From the NCBI RefSeq assembly GCF_036967205.1, contig NZ_CP146022.1, forward strand, positions 2,542,001-2,606,000: a stretch of 64,000 bases of DNA. The letters are read 5' to 3'. Positions 52,821 to 60,531 of the stretch are shown one piece after another. The notes beneath the pieces are model-generated. The model was not told where the DNA came from. It saw only the letters and a program-made list of their open reading frames with translations, and made no database searches. Each line of letters starts with the position of its first letter. Position 1 is the stretch's first letter. A program made the position numbers and the translations under genes. The stretch is from Streptomyces sp. Q6 (GTDB lineage: Bacteria > Actinomycetota > Actinomycetes > Streptomycetales > Streptomycetaceae).

Positions 52821-53117
52821 ATGTCTGCGAATCGGCATTACCGAGGCACCAATGAAGCGGGTCGGGTCGTGATGGTCGTGGCCGACGTCCTGGCCGTGAT
52901 CCTCGGACTGTGGATCCTTATGTATCTGCTGGACGCGAACCGGGGCAACGACCTGGTGCAGTTCGTCCACAACGCGGCGGGCTGGCTCGCCGGCTGGTCG
53001 CACGACCTGTTCACGTTCGACGAGGCCTGGGCGCGGGTAGTTGCCGGGTACGGCCTGGCGGCAGTGGTGTACCTGTTCGTCGGCCACGCGATCGCGAACC
53101 GGCTCAGGCGGTACTGA
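52821..53117 (+). CDS. Small two-helix membrane protein, 98 aa
   Basis: MSANRHYRGTNEAGRVVMVV leads into the helix VADVLAVILGLWILMYLLDA, a loop with NAAGWLAGWSHDLFTFDEAW, and a second helix AGYGLAAVVYLFVGHAIANR. No domain recognised. Divergent from the lipoprotein gene and convergent with the prenyltransferase-like gene. Confidence 0.75.
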   Translation: MSANRHYRGTNEAGRVVMVVADVLAVILGLWILMYLLDANRGNDLVQFVHNAAGWLAGWSHDLFTFDEAWARVVAGYGLAAVVYLFVGHAIANRLRRY

Positions 53118-53174
53118 CCACCCAGAGGCTCGGCGACCCGTCTCTCCCGCAACTGAGCGGCACCGCGCGTGCGA

Positions 53175-54248
53175 CTACGCGCAGCAATCCGGCTCGACGC
53201 CGGACGGGAGCAGTCCCCCGCCGAACACCTGGCACGTCGCCTCGTCGCCGCCCAGCGCGGCCACCGCGAGCAGCACGGACCCCGCGGTCCATGTCGTGAG
53301 TTCCTCCGGCCACACGGCCCGGTCCTCGAAGACGTAGCCGGTCCAGTAGAGACCGGTCCGCGGGTCCCGCAGGTGCTGGATGTCCTGAAGGATCGTGAGC
53401 GCACGGTCGGACTCGCCCATCGCCCACAGGGCGAGGGCGAGTTCGGCGCTCTCCCCGCCGGTCACCCAGGGGTTCGGCACGACGCAGCGCACACCGAGCC
53501 CGGGGACGACGAACTTCTCCCAGTCGGCCTCGATACGGTCCTTCGCCTCGGCACCGCGCAGCGCGCCGCCGAGGACGGGGTAGTACCAGTCCATCGAGTA
53601 GCGGTTCTTGTCCAGGAAGCGCTCCGGGTGGCGGCGGATGGCGTGCCGCAGCGCCCCGACCGCCAACTCCCAGTCGGGCTGCGGCTCTTCGCGCTGTTCG
53701 GCGATGGCGAGCGCGCAGCGCAGCGCGTGGTGGATGGACGAACTGCCGGTCAGCAGGGCGTCGTCGACGGGCGTGCCGTCGTCCTCGCGCTTCCAGCCGA
53801 TCTGGCCGCCGGGCTGTTGCAGGCGCAGCACCCACTCGATCGCGGCGTAGACGCACGGCCACATGCGGTCCAGGAACGCGTCGTCGCCGGTGGAGAGGTA
53901 GTGGTGCCAGACGCCGACGGCCACGTACGCGACGAAGTTGGACTCGCGGCCGCGGTCCGTGACGTCGCCGGGGTCGCCGTCGTGGTAGGCGGCGTACCAG
54001 GACCCGTCCTCGTTCTGGTGCCGGGCGAGCCAGTCGTAGGCGCGGGTGGCGGCCTCGTGCTCGCCGGCCACGTCGAGCGCCATGGCGGCCTCGGTGTGGT
54101 CCCACGGGTCGAGGTGGTGCCGACGGAACCACGGGATGGCTCCGTCGGGGCGCTGCACGGCGAGGATGCCGGAGACCGTGCGCGCGGCCTGATCCGCCGT
54201 CAGGACACCCGCGAGTACGAGAAGTTCGGTCCGCTCGGGACTGCTCAC
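53175..54248 (-). CDS. Prenyltransferase/squalene-oxidase-like alpha-toroid protein
   Basis: 357 residues from a GTG overlapping the methyltransferase stop. It is an all-helical (alpha/alpha) toroid with repeats such as VQRPDGAIPWFRRHHLDPWD, WLARHQNEDGSWYAAYHDGD and DRMWPCVYAAIEWVLRLQQP. Annotated relatives are called 'prenyltransferase', but the fold is shared with GH15-like glycosidases, so enzymatic identity is uncertain. Third gene of a GT-methyltransferase-toroid operon that may build or trim a glycosylated compound. Confidence 0.8.
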   Translation of the reverse strand: MSSPERTELLVLAGVLTADQAARTVSGILAVQRPDGAIPWFRRHHLDPWDHTEAAMALDVAGEHEAATRAYDWLARHQNEDGSWYAAYHDGDPGDVTDRGRESNFVAYVAVGVWHHYLSTGDDAFLDRMWPCVYAAIEWVLRLQQPGGQIGWKREDDGTPVDDALLTGSSSIHHALRCALAIAEQREEPQPDWELAVGALRHAIRRHPERFLDKNRYSMDWYYPVLGGALRGAEAKDRIEADWEKFVVPGLGVRCVVPNPWVTGGESAELALALWAMGESDRALTILQDIQHLRDPRTGLYWTGYVFEDRAVWPEELTTWTAGSVLLAVAALGGDEATCQVFGGGLLPSGVEPDCCA

Positions 54249-54988
54249 GCAGCGGCCCCGCTGGCGTCCTTCGGAAGGTGGGGCTTGGTGGCGTACGCGA
54301 CGAAGCTCTTGCCGACGACGGGGTTGAGGAGCTGTTCGGCGACCCGGGTGAGGGCGGGCTTCTTCATGATGTCCCAGACCAGGAGCTTGTGGTACGCCTT
54401 CACGGGCAGCGCCTTGTCGTTGTCGACGCCGAACGCGCACTTGAGCCACCAGTAGGGCGCGTGCAGCGCGTGCGCGTGGTGGGTGCCGTACGGCTTGAGG
54501 CCCGCCTCCCGCATCTTGCCGAGCAGTTCGTCGGCCTTGTAGATGCGGATGTGGCCGCCCTCGACCTCGTGGTACTCGTCGGACAGCGCCCAGCAGACCT
54601 TCTCGGGTCCGTAGCGGGGCACGGTGACGGCGATGCGGCCGCCGGGCTTGAGGACCCGGACCATCTCGGCGAGGACGCCCTTGTCGTCGGGGATGTGCTC
54701 CATGACCTCGCTGATGATGACGACGTCGAACGACTCGTCGGGGAAGGGGAGTTGCAGCGCGTCCCCCTCCATCGCGGTGGCCGTGGCGCCGGCCGGGGCC
54801 TCACCGGCCTCCTTCATGGCGGCGAACCACTTGGCGACCTCGGCGATCTCCTCGGAGTTCTGGTCGAGGGCGACGACCTGCGCCCCGCGCCGGTAGCACT
54901 CGAAGGCGTGCCGTCCGGCCCCGCACCCGAGATCGAGGACGCGGTCGCCCGCGGCGAGCGGGAAGCGGGTGAAGTCGACGGTCAGCAC
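54245..54988 (-). CDS. Class I SAM-dependent methyltransferase
   Basis: 247 residues from a GTG overlapping the glycosyltransferase stop (GTGCTGA). Motif I is RVLDLGCGAGRHAFECYRRG, then VVALDQNSEEIAEVAKWFAA, FDVVIISEVMEHIPDDKGVL and LKPGGRIAVTVPRYGPE, a UbiE/COQ5-like methyltransf_11 domain. It probably methylates the product of the glycosyltransferase or a lipid acceptor. Substrate unknown. Confidence 0.9.
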   Translation of the reverse strand: MLTVDFTRFPLAAGDRVLDLGCGAGRHAFECYRRGAQVVALDQNSEEIAEVAKWFAAMKEAGEAPAGATATAMEGDALQLPFPDESFDVVIISEVMEHIPDDKGVLAEMVRVLKPGGRIAVTVPRYGPEKVCWALSDEYHEVEGGHIRIYKADELLGKMREAGLKPYGTHHAHALHAPYWWLKCAFGVDNDKALPVKAYHKLLVWDIMKKPALTRVAEQLLNPVVGKSFVAYATKPHLPKDASGAAA

Positions 54989-56322
54989 GTGGCCCTGCTT
55001 TCCTGTGGGGTCTCTTCGGTCACAACGTCGGTCGTGGGACGGGGCGCCGGGCGTCCGGCGCTCTCGATCGACTCGCGGTAAAGGTCGGCGGTGCCCTGGG
55101 CCGCGCGTGCCCACGTGAAGCGCTCCAGGACGCGGACGCGGCCCGCCGCGCCGAGTCTGACCCGCAGCGCCGGGTCGCCGAGGAGCCTGTTCAGTCCGGC
55201 GGCGAGGGCGCCCGCGTCCGCCGTCGGTACGGCGATGCAGGTCTCGCCGTCCGGCCCGGCGACCTCGGGGATCGCGCCGCCGGTGGTGGCGACCAGCGGG
55301 GTGCCGGTGGCCATGGCCTCGGCGGCGGGCAGCGAGAAGCCCTCGTAGAGGGAGGGCACGCAGGCGACCTGCGCGGAGCGGACGAGGTCGACGAGCTCCT
55401 GGTCGCTGATGCCCTTGACGAACCGGACGGCGCCTTCGAGCCCGTACCGCTCGATGGCCTGGGCGACGGGGCCGTCCTCGGCGCGCTTGCCGACGACGAC
55501 GAGGTGCGCCTCGGGGTGTTCGGCGCGCACCTTGGCGAGCGCTTCGACGAGAAAGACGAGGCCCTTGAGGGGGACGTCGGCACTGGAGGTCGTGACGATG
55601 CGGCCCGGCACCTCGGGCACCGCCGGATTCGGCGAGAAGAGGTCGGTGTCGGCGCCGATGTGCACGACGCGGATCCGGCCGGGACGTACGCCGAGGTGCT
55701 CGACGATCTCGTCGCGGGAGGTGCCGGAGACGGTGAGCACGGACGGCAGGCGGCGCGCGACGCGCTTCTGCATGCGGGTGAACGCGTACCAGCGGCGCTT
55801 GGACATCCGCTGCCGCCAGTTCTCCGCGGCGTCGAGCTCAAGCTGCCGGTCGACGGTGATGGGGTGGTGGATGGTGGAGACGAGCGGGGCGCCCAGCGCG
55901 GCGGGGCCGCCGAGGAGCCCGTAGCCGAGCGTCTGGTTGTCGTGGACGACGTCGAACTCGCCGCGGCGCTCGCGCAGATGGCGGCGGGCACGCAGCGAGA
56001 AGGTCAGCGGTTCGGGGAAGCCGCCGGTCCACATGGTGCCGACCTCCAGGGCGTCGACCCAGTCCCGGTACTCGTCGCGCTTCGGCGTGCGGAAGGGGTC
56101 GGGGCTGCGGTACAGGTCGAGGCTGGGCAGCTCGGTGAGGGAGAGACCGGCGAGGTCGTCGCCCTCGTCGAGGACGGGGTAGGGCTGGGAGCCGATGACC
56201 TCGACGCGGTGGCCGAGGCGGGCGAGCTCACGGGAGAGATGGCGGACATACACCCCCTGACCACCGCAGAACGGGTTGCCCTTGTACGTGAGGAGAGCGA
56301 TGCGCAACGACTCCGCGGTCAC
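54982..56322 (-). CDS. GT4-family glycosyltransferase (GT-B fold)
   Basis: A 446-residue protein. The N-terminal acceptor domain begins LRIALLTYKGNPFCGGQGVY-VRHLSRELARLGH; the donor domain has ADVPLKGLVFLVEALAKV, GKRAEDGPVAQAIERYGLEG and the nucleotide-sugar motif PSLYEGFSLPAAEAMATGTP. It transfers a sugar with retention at the cytoplasmic face. First gene of the operon; its 5' region is shared with the divergent KstR-like regulator and contains a KstR-type box. Confidence 0.92.
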   Translation of the reverse strand: MTAESLRIALLTYKGNPFCGGQGVYVRHLSRELARLGHRVEVIGSQPYPVLDEGDDLAGLSLTELPSLDLYRSPDPFRTPKRDEYRDWVDALEVGTMWTGGFPEPLTFSLRARRHLRERRGEFDVVHDNQTLGYGLLGGPAALGAPLVSTIHHPITVDRQLELDAAENWRQRMSKRRWYAFTRMQKRVARRLPSVLTVSGTSRDEIVEHLGVRPGRIRVVHIGADTDLFSPNPAVPEVPGRIVTTSSADVPLKGLVFLVEALAKVRAEHPEAHLVVVGKRAEDGPVAQAIERYGLEGAVRFVKGISDQELVDLVRSAQVACVPSLYEGFSLPAAEAMATGTPLVATTGGAIPEVAGPDGETCIAVPTADAGALAAGLNRLLGDPALRVRLGAAGRVRVLERFTWARAAQGTADLYRESIESAGRPAPRPTTDVVTEETPQESRATC

Positions 56323-56375
56323 TCCAGGCCACCCTTCTCCCTACTTGCCCGTGGACACTACTTGGGGCGCTAATC

Positions 56376-56389
56376 TAGAACAAGTTTCA
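56376..56389. promoter_or_regulatory. KstR-type operator TAGAACAAGTTTCA
   Basis: Fits TNNAACNNGTTNNA, in the gap between the divergent glycosyltransferase (start 56322) and KstR-like (start 56500) genes. It suggests autoregulation and possible control of the glycosyltransferase operon. Confidence 0.7.
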
Positions 56390-56499
56390 GACTTGATCGT
56401 TCAATGAGCATCGAATCTACCGGCAGGTAGCCAGGCTGTGACGAGCGGATCAGGTGATTCACGCCACGAGCCGGGACGACGGGACACGGAAGCGGACAG

Positions 56500-57138
56500 A
56501 TGACAGCTCCGGACGCGAGAAGCTCTGCACAAGGGGGCGCCGCGGCGCTCACGGAGCGGCAGGAGGCCCGGCGGCGCCGGATCCTGCACGCGAGCGCCCA
56601 GCTGGCGGCGCGCGGCGGCTTCGACGCCGTGCAGATGCGCGAGGTCGCCGAGTCGTCGCAGGTCGCGCTCGGCACGCTGTACCGCTACTTCCCGAGCAAG
56701 GTCCATCTCCTCGTCGCCACGATGCAGGACCAGCTCCAGCACATGCACACCACCGTCCGTAAGCGTCCCCCGTCGGGCGCGGCGCCGTCCGAGCGGGTCG
56801 CCGAGACGCTGATGCGCGCCTTCCGGGCGCTCCAGCGCGAGCCGCATCTGGCCGACGCGATGGTCCGCGCGCTGACCTTCGCGGACCGCAGCGTCAGCCC
56901 CGAGGTCGATCAGGTCTCCCGGCAGACGACGGCGATCATCCTGGACGCGATGGAGCTCGACGACCCGACCCCCGAGCAGCTCTCGGCGGTCCGGGTCATC
57001 GAGCACACCTGGCACTCGGCGCTCATCACCTGGCTGTCGGGGCGCGCCTCGATCGCCCAGGTGAAGATCGACATCGAGACGGTGTGCAAGCTGATCGACC
57101 TGACAGCGAGCCCTTCCGGGGGCACCTCCCCGCGCTAG
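56500..57138 (+). CDS. kstR: TetR-family regulator, KstR-like
   Basis: 212 residues. The N-terminal HTH is EARRRRILHASAQLAARGGF-DAVQMREVAES, then SQVALGTLYRYFPSKVHLLV; this block is nearly the same as in mycobacterial KstR (GGYEAVQMRAVADRADVAVG, GTLYRYFPSKVHLLV). The C-terminal ligand domain has LTFADRSVSPEVDQV and VIEHTWHSALITWLSGRASI, again KstR-like. KstR represses sterol catabolism genes and is released by a 3-oxo-sterenoyl-CoA. Matching operators are upstream of its own gene and of other catabolic operons in this window. The end carries a partial GGGGGCACCTCCCC repeat. Confidence 0.88.
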   Translation: MTAPDARSSAQGGAAALTERQEARRRRILHASAQLAARGGFDAVQMREVAESSQVALGTLYRYFPSKVHLLVATMQDQLQHMHTTVRKRPPSGAAPSERVAETLMRAFRALQREPHLADAMVRALTFADRSVSPEVDQVSRQTTAIILDAMELDDPTPEQLSAVRVIEHTWHSALITWLSGRASIAQVKIDIETVCKLIDLTASPSGGTSPR

Positions 57139-57144
57139 AGCCGT

Positions 57145-57158
57145 CCCCTGACCAGGGG
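57145..57158. terminator. Small hairpin between convergent regulator and ferredoxin genes
   Basis: CCCCTG-AC-CAGGGG in the 28-bp gap between the two stops; a weak bidirectional terminator candidate. Confidence 0.4.
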
Positions 57159-57166
57159 TTCGGCGA

Positions 57167-57400
57167 TCAGTCCTCCGGCGGGAAGACGACCTCCCCCGTG
57201 TCGGCCAGCGCCAGCGTGATCGCCTCCACCGGGCACCCCTCCGCCGCCGCGAGCACCTGCTCGTTCGCGTCGACGTCCGGTTCGGTCGGGCGGGACTGAC
57301 GGGCGGTGTCGAGGCGGAACGAGCCGGGCGCGTGGTTCACGCACATGCCCGAGCCGATGCACACGCTCCGGTCGACCTCCACATGCCACCGGTCTCCCAT
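57167..57400 (-). CDS. 3Fe-4S ferredoxin, cytochrome P450 partner type
   Basis: A 77-residue ferredoxin. The cluster ligands are C-I-G-S-G-M-C in VDRSVCIGSGMCVNHAPGSF, where the second Cys is replaced, leaving a three-Cys site, and the Cys-Pro in AAAEGCPVEAITL. This is the FdxD/SubB type that feeds electrons to P450s. In mycobacteria FdxD is in the KstR regulon next to Hsd4A. It starts 5 bp after the aldehyde dehydrogenase stop; no P450 is in the window. Confidence 0.92.
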   Translation of the reverse strand: MGDRWHVEVDRSVCIGSGMCVNHAPGSFRLDTARQSRPTEPDVDANEQVLAAAEGCPVEAITLALADTGEVVFPPED

Positions 57401-57405
57401 ACGCG

Positions 57406-58863
57406 TCAGCCCTCCCAGCCGGCGGGCAGATGGATCATCTTGTGCTCCAGGTAGGCGCTGTAGCCCTCGGGCCCGAACTCCCGGCCCACGCCGCTGTTCT
57501 TGTAGCCGCCGAAGGGGCCGAGCATGTCGAGGCTGAAGGTGTTCACGTTGTAGGTGCCGGTCCGCACCTGCCGCGCGATGTCGATGCCGTGGGCGACGTC
57601 GGCGGTCCACACGCTGCCGCTCAGGCCGTAGTCGGAGTCGTTGGCGATCTTCACGGCCTCGGTCTCGTCGCCGTACGGGAGCAGGCAGATGACCGGGCCG
57701 AAGATCTCCTCGCGGGCGATGCGCATGCCGTTGTGGACGTCACCGAAGAGGGTCGGTTCGACGTACGCGCCCTGCTCGTACCCCTGGGGCACGCCGCCGC
57801 CGGTGAGGACCTTGGCGCCCTCCTCCTGGCCGATGCGGATGTAGTCGAGGTTGCGCCGCTGCTGGCGCTTGGCGACGAGCGGGCCGACCTGGGTGGCGGG
57901 GTCGAGCGGGTCGCCGACCACCAGGGCGGAGGCGGCGGCCGTGAAGGCCTCGGCGAACTCGTCGTAGCGGGAGCGCGGCAGGAGGATGCGGGTCTGGGCG
58001 ACGCAGGCCTGGCCGTTGTTCATCCAGGCGGCGGGGACGACCCCGGCGACGGTCGATTCGAGGTCCGCGTCCGGCAGGACCACGGCGGCGGACTTGCCGC
58101 CCAGTTCCAGGGTGACGCGGGTGAGGTGGCGGGCGGCCACCTCCATGACGCGCTTGCCGGCCGCGACCGAGCCGGTGAAGGAGATCTTGTCGACGCCCGG
58201 GTGCCCGACCAGGTACTCGCTGACCTCGCGGTCGGCGGGCAGGATGGAGAGCACCCCCTCCGGCAGCCCGGCCTCCCGCGCGATCTCGCCCAGCAGGTAG
58301 GCGTCGAGCGGGGATTCGGGCGACGGCTTGAGGACGACGGTGCAGCCGGTGAGCAGCGCGGGCGCGAGCTTGGCGGCGGCCACGAACTGCGGCACGTTCC
58401 ACGGGACCACGGCCGCGACGACCCCGACCGGCTCGCGGCGCACCAGGAGTTTGCCGAGGGCTCCGTCGCGCGTCTCCTCGTACGTGAAGGCGCGCGCGAC
58501 GTTGATCGCGGAGTCCCAGACCATCATCGCCCCGAGCGCCTGGGCGAGGACGGACCAGGAGTAGGGGGAGCCGTTCTGCTGGGAGATGAGCCGGGCGATC
58601 TCCTCGTGGCGGACGGCGATGGCGTCCTTGATGCGGGTGACGACGGCGATCCGCTCGTCGAGGGTCATCCGCGGCCAGGGTCCCTCGTCGAAGGCCCGGC
58701 GCGCGGCGGCGACGGCCCGGTCGACGTCGGCGGGCGCGGCGTGCGGCACCCGCCCGAAGACCTCGCCGGTGTGCGGCGAGACGACCTCGATGACGTCCTT
58801 GCCGAGGGGATCGGTCAACTCCCCGCCGATGAACAGCTGTCCGTGTTCCACGAGCTCGGTCAT
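57406..58863 (-). CDS. NAD(P)+-dependent aldehyde dehydrogenase
   Basis: A 485-residue ALDH. Cofactor and active-site motifs are VVAAVVPWNVPQFVAAAKLA, VLKPSPESPLDAYLLGEIA, FTGSVAAGKRVMEVAA, the catalytic Glu in LELGGKSAAVV, Cys in NNGQACVAQTRILL and EEIFGPVICLLPYGDE. It oxidises an aldehyde to the acid, possibly a steroid side-chain aldehyde formed by P450/ADH action. Start at ATG 58863. Upstream are a 17-bp site and an 18-bp palindrome. Operon with the ferredoxin. Confidence 0.94.
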   Translation of the reverse strand: MTELVEHGQLFIGGELTDPLGKDVIEVVSPHTGEVFGRVPHAAPADVDRAVAAARRAFDEGPWPRMTLDERIAVVTRIKDAIAVRHEEIARLISQQNGSPYSWSVLAQALGAMMVWDSAINVARAFTYEETRDGALGKLLVRREPVGVVAAVVPWNVPQFVAAAKLAPALLTGCTVVLKPSPESPLDAYLLGEIAREAGLPEGVLSILPADREVSEYLVGHPGVDKISFTGSVAAGKRVMEVAARHLTRVTLELGGKSAAVVLPDADLESTVAGVVPAAWMNNGQACVAQTRILLPRSRYDEFAEAFTAAASALVVGDPLDPATQVGPLVAKRQQRRNLDYIRIGQEEGAKVLTGGGVPQGYEQGAYVEPTLFGDVHNGMRIAREEIFGPVICLLPYGDETEAVKIANDSDYGLSGSVWTADVAHGIDIARQVRTGTYNVNTFSLDMLGPFGGYKNSGVGREFGPEGYSAYLEHKMIHLPAGWEG

Positions 58864-58901
58864 GGCGACTTCCGCTTCCGTGAGGCTTTCGGCGTACGGT
58901 T

Positions 58902-58918
58902 TCTGACGGTGTTTCAGA
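58902..58918. promoter_or_regulatory. 17-bp palindrome TCTGACGGTGTTTCAGA
   Basis: Member of the 17-bp site family, 38 bp upstream of the aldehyde dehydrogenase ATG. Confidence 0.6.
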
Positions 58919-58933
58919 ACTGATACCAGTTCT
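58916..58933. promoter_or_regulatory. 18-bp perfect palindrome AGAACTGATACCAGTTCT
   Basis: AGAACTG and CAGTTCT arms with a 4-bp centre, overlapping the end of the 17-bp site by three bases. It contains the KstR half-sites AGAAC and GTTCT, but 8 bp apart instead of 2. Confidence 0.6.
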
Positions 58934-59025
58934 ACTTCGGATGCGGAAGGGTCGACGACCCAGGCGAACCGTGCCGACCCGAGCCGATCCGCGCCGGACC
59001 AAGAGTGGTCGACCCGGGCGACCAC

Positions 59026-59039
59026 TGAAACAAGTTCTA
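59026..59039. promoter_or_regulatory. KstR-type operator TGAAACAAGTTCTA
   Basis: Exact fit to TNNAACNNGTTNNA, 73 bp upstream of the metallo-beta-lactamase-fold gene and in the shared divergent region with the aldehyde dehydrogenase. Confidence 0.7.
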
Positions 59040-59112
59040 CAAGTTCCATTACAGTGACGGGAGTTCGGCGCGGCGACAGGTGACCTTGGCGGATCGGCGG
59101 AGAGGCGGCCCC

Positions 59113-60162
59113 ATGACAGAGGCGACGCAGGTGACCGACCACGGCGGGGGTGTGCGCAGCATCCGGGTGCCGATCCCCGACAACCCGCTGGGCCACACCC
59201 TCGTCTACGTCCTGGACACCGACGCGGGCCCCGTCCTCGTCGACACCGGCTGGGACGACCCCGCCTCCTGGGACACCCTGGCGGCGGGCCTGACGGAGTG
59301 CGGCACCTCGGTGACCGACCTCACCGGGGTCCTGATCACCCATCACCACCCGGACCACCACGGCCTGTCGGCCAAGGTGCGCGAGGCGTCCGGCGCGTGG
59401 ATCGCGATGCACGAGGCGGACGCGGCGGTGGTGCGGCGCACCCGCGAGAACCCCCCGGCCCGCTGGTACGCGTACATGGCGGCGAAGCTGGCCGCCGCCG
59501 GTGCGCCCGAGGAGCATCTGGCCCCGCTGATCGCCGCCCGCGACGGGGGCCGCCCGCGCCGCCTGCCCGGCCTCGACCCGGCGTTGCCGGACCGCGCCAT
59601 CACCCCCGGCGACCTCCTCGACCTGCCCGGCCGCAGGCTGCGCGCGATCTGGACGCCGGGCCACACCCCCGGCCATGTCTGCCTCCACCTGGAGGAGGAG
59701 CACCCGGCGCGTCTCCCGGGCAACGGACGCCTGTTCAGCGGCGACCACGTGCTGCCCGGCATCACCCCGCACATCGGCCTGTACGAGGACCCGGACGACG
59801 CGACGGTCACCGACCCGCTGGGCGACTACCTCGCCTCCCTGGAGGGCGTCGGCCGCCTCGCGCCCGCCGAGGTGCTCCCCGCCCACCAGCACGCCTTCAC
59901 CGACGCGCCCGCCCGCGTACGGGAGTTGCTCGACCACCACGAGGAGCGGCTGACCGGCCTGCTCGGACTCCTCGCGGCACCGCTCACGCCGTGGCAGCTC
60001 GCCGAGCACATGGAGTGGAACCGCCCGTGGGCCGAGATCCCGTACGGGTCACGCAACATCGCGGTCTCCGAGGCCGAGGCGCATCTGCGCCGGCTGGTGA
60101 AGCTGGGGCGGGCCGAGGCGGTGCCGGGGAGCGACCCGGTGACGTACGTCGCGGTGCCGTGA
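59113..60162 (+). CDS. Metallo-beta-lactamase-fold hydrolase
   Basis: A 349-residue protein. The metal motif is LITHHHPDHHGLSAKVR (HxHxDH), with PGHTPGHVCLHLE, FSGDHVLPGITPHIGLYEDP and the C-terminal VLPAHQHAFTDAPARVREL; a small winged-helix-like end (PLTPWQLAEHMEWNRPWAEI) follows. Such proteins hydrolyse thioesters, lactones or glyoxalase-type substrates. Divergent from the aldehyde dehydrogenase under a KstR-type box, so a thioesterase or lactonase step of the same catabolic system is plausible. Confidence 0.9.
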   Translation: MTEATQVTDHGGGVRSIRVPIPDNPLGHTLVYVLDTDAGPVLVDTGWDDPASWDTLAAGLTECGTSVTDLTGVLITHHHPDHHGLSAKVREASGAWIAMHEADAAVVRRTRENPPARWYAYMAAKLAAAGAPEEHLAPLIAARDGGRPRRLPGLDPALPDRAITPGDLLDLPGRRLRAIWTPGHTPGHVCLHLEEEHPARLPGNGRLFSGDHVLPGITPHIGLYEDPDDATVTDPLGDYLASLEGVGRLAPAEVLPAHQHAFTDAPARVRELLDHHEERLTGLLGLLAAPLTPWQLAEHMEWNRPWAEIPYGSRNIAVSEAEAHLRRLVKLGRAEAVPGSDPVTYVAVP

Positions 60163-60272
60163 CGCGTACGGAGGATCTTTGCCGCCGCTGGATGGAACGG
60201 GCCTGGGCTCGGGCGTATGGTCTGGCTCCTCAAGAGCTCGCATGAGCTGGGACAACAAGGGGGCGGCCGCCG

Positions 60273-60518
60273 ATGGCGCCGGACGAGGCTGTGGTCGGCT
60301 GCACGGGGAAGCTGATCCTCGGCACCCGCGGGGCCGGGGGTCCGGGTGAGGTTCTGGTCCAGGTCAGAGGCGGTACCGAGACGTTTCTCGCGTACTCCGA
60401 CGAACCCCTGGCGCGCGGCACGACCGTGCTCGTGATCGAGTCCCGCGGGACCCGGCAGGTCGTCGTGATGCCCTGGACCGATCCCCTGCTCGCCGGTGAC
60501 GACGACGGCGCCCGCTAA
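60273..60518 (+). CDS. Short NfeD-like OB-fold protein
   Basis: An 81-residue soluble protein: VVGCTGKLILGTRGAGGPGE, VLVQVRGGTETFLAYSDEPL and ARGTTVLVIESRGTRQVVV. The beta-barrel pattern is that of the C-terminal domain of NfeD proteins, which act with flotillins. It immediately precedes a flotillin-like gene (13-bp gap), the usual arrangement. No membrane helix, so a minimal form. Confidence 0.82.
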   Translation: MAPDEAVVGCTGKLILGTRGAGGPGEVLVQVRGGTETFLAYSDEPLARGTTVLVIESRGTRQVVVMPWTDPLLAGDDDGAR

Positions 60519-60531
60519 GGAGACGTCAAGG

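Noticed and set aside
56500-57138. Assignment of the TetR gene as a generic FadR-type fatty-acid regulator
   Set aside because: The DNA-recognition block and the ligand-domain motifs follow mycobacterial KstR closely, and KstR-type boxes occur at several promoters in the window.
57406-60009. A single 867-codon minus-strand frame including the aldehyde dehydrogenase
   Set aside because: The first 380 residues are antisense to the MBL-fold hydrolase and low in complexity; the ALDH starts at 58863.
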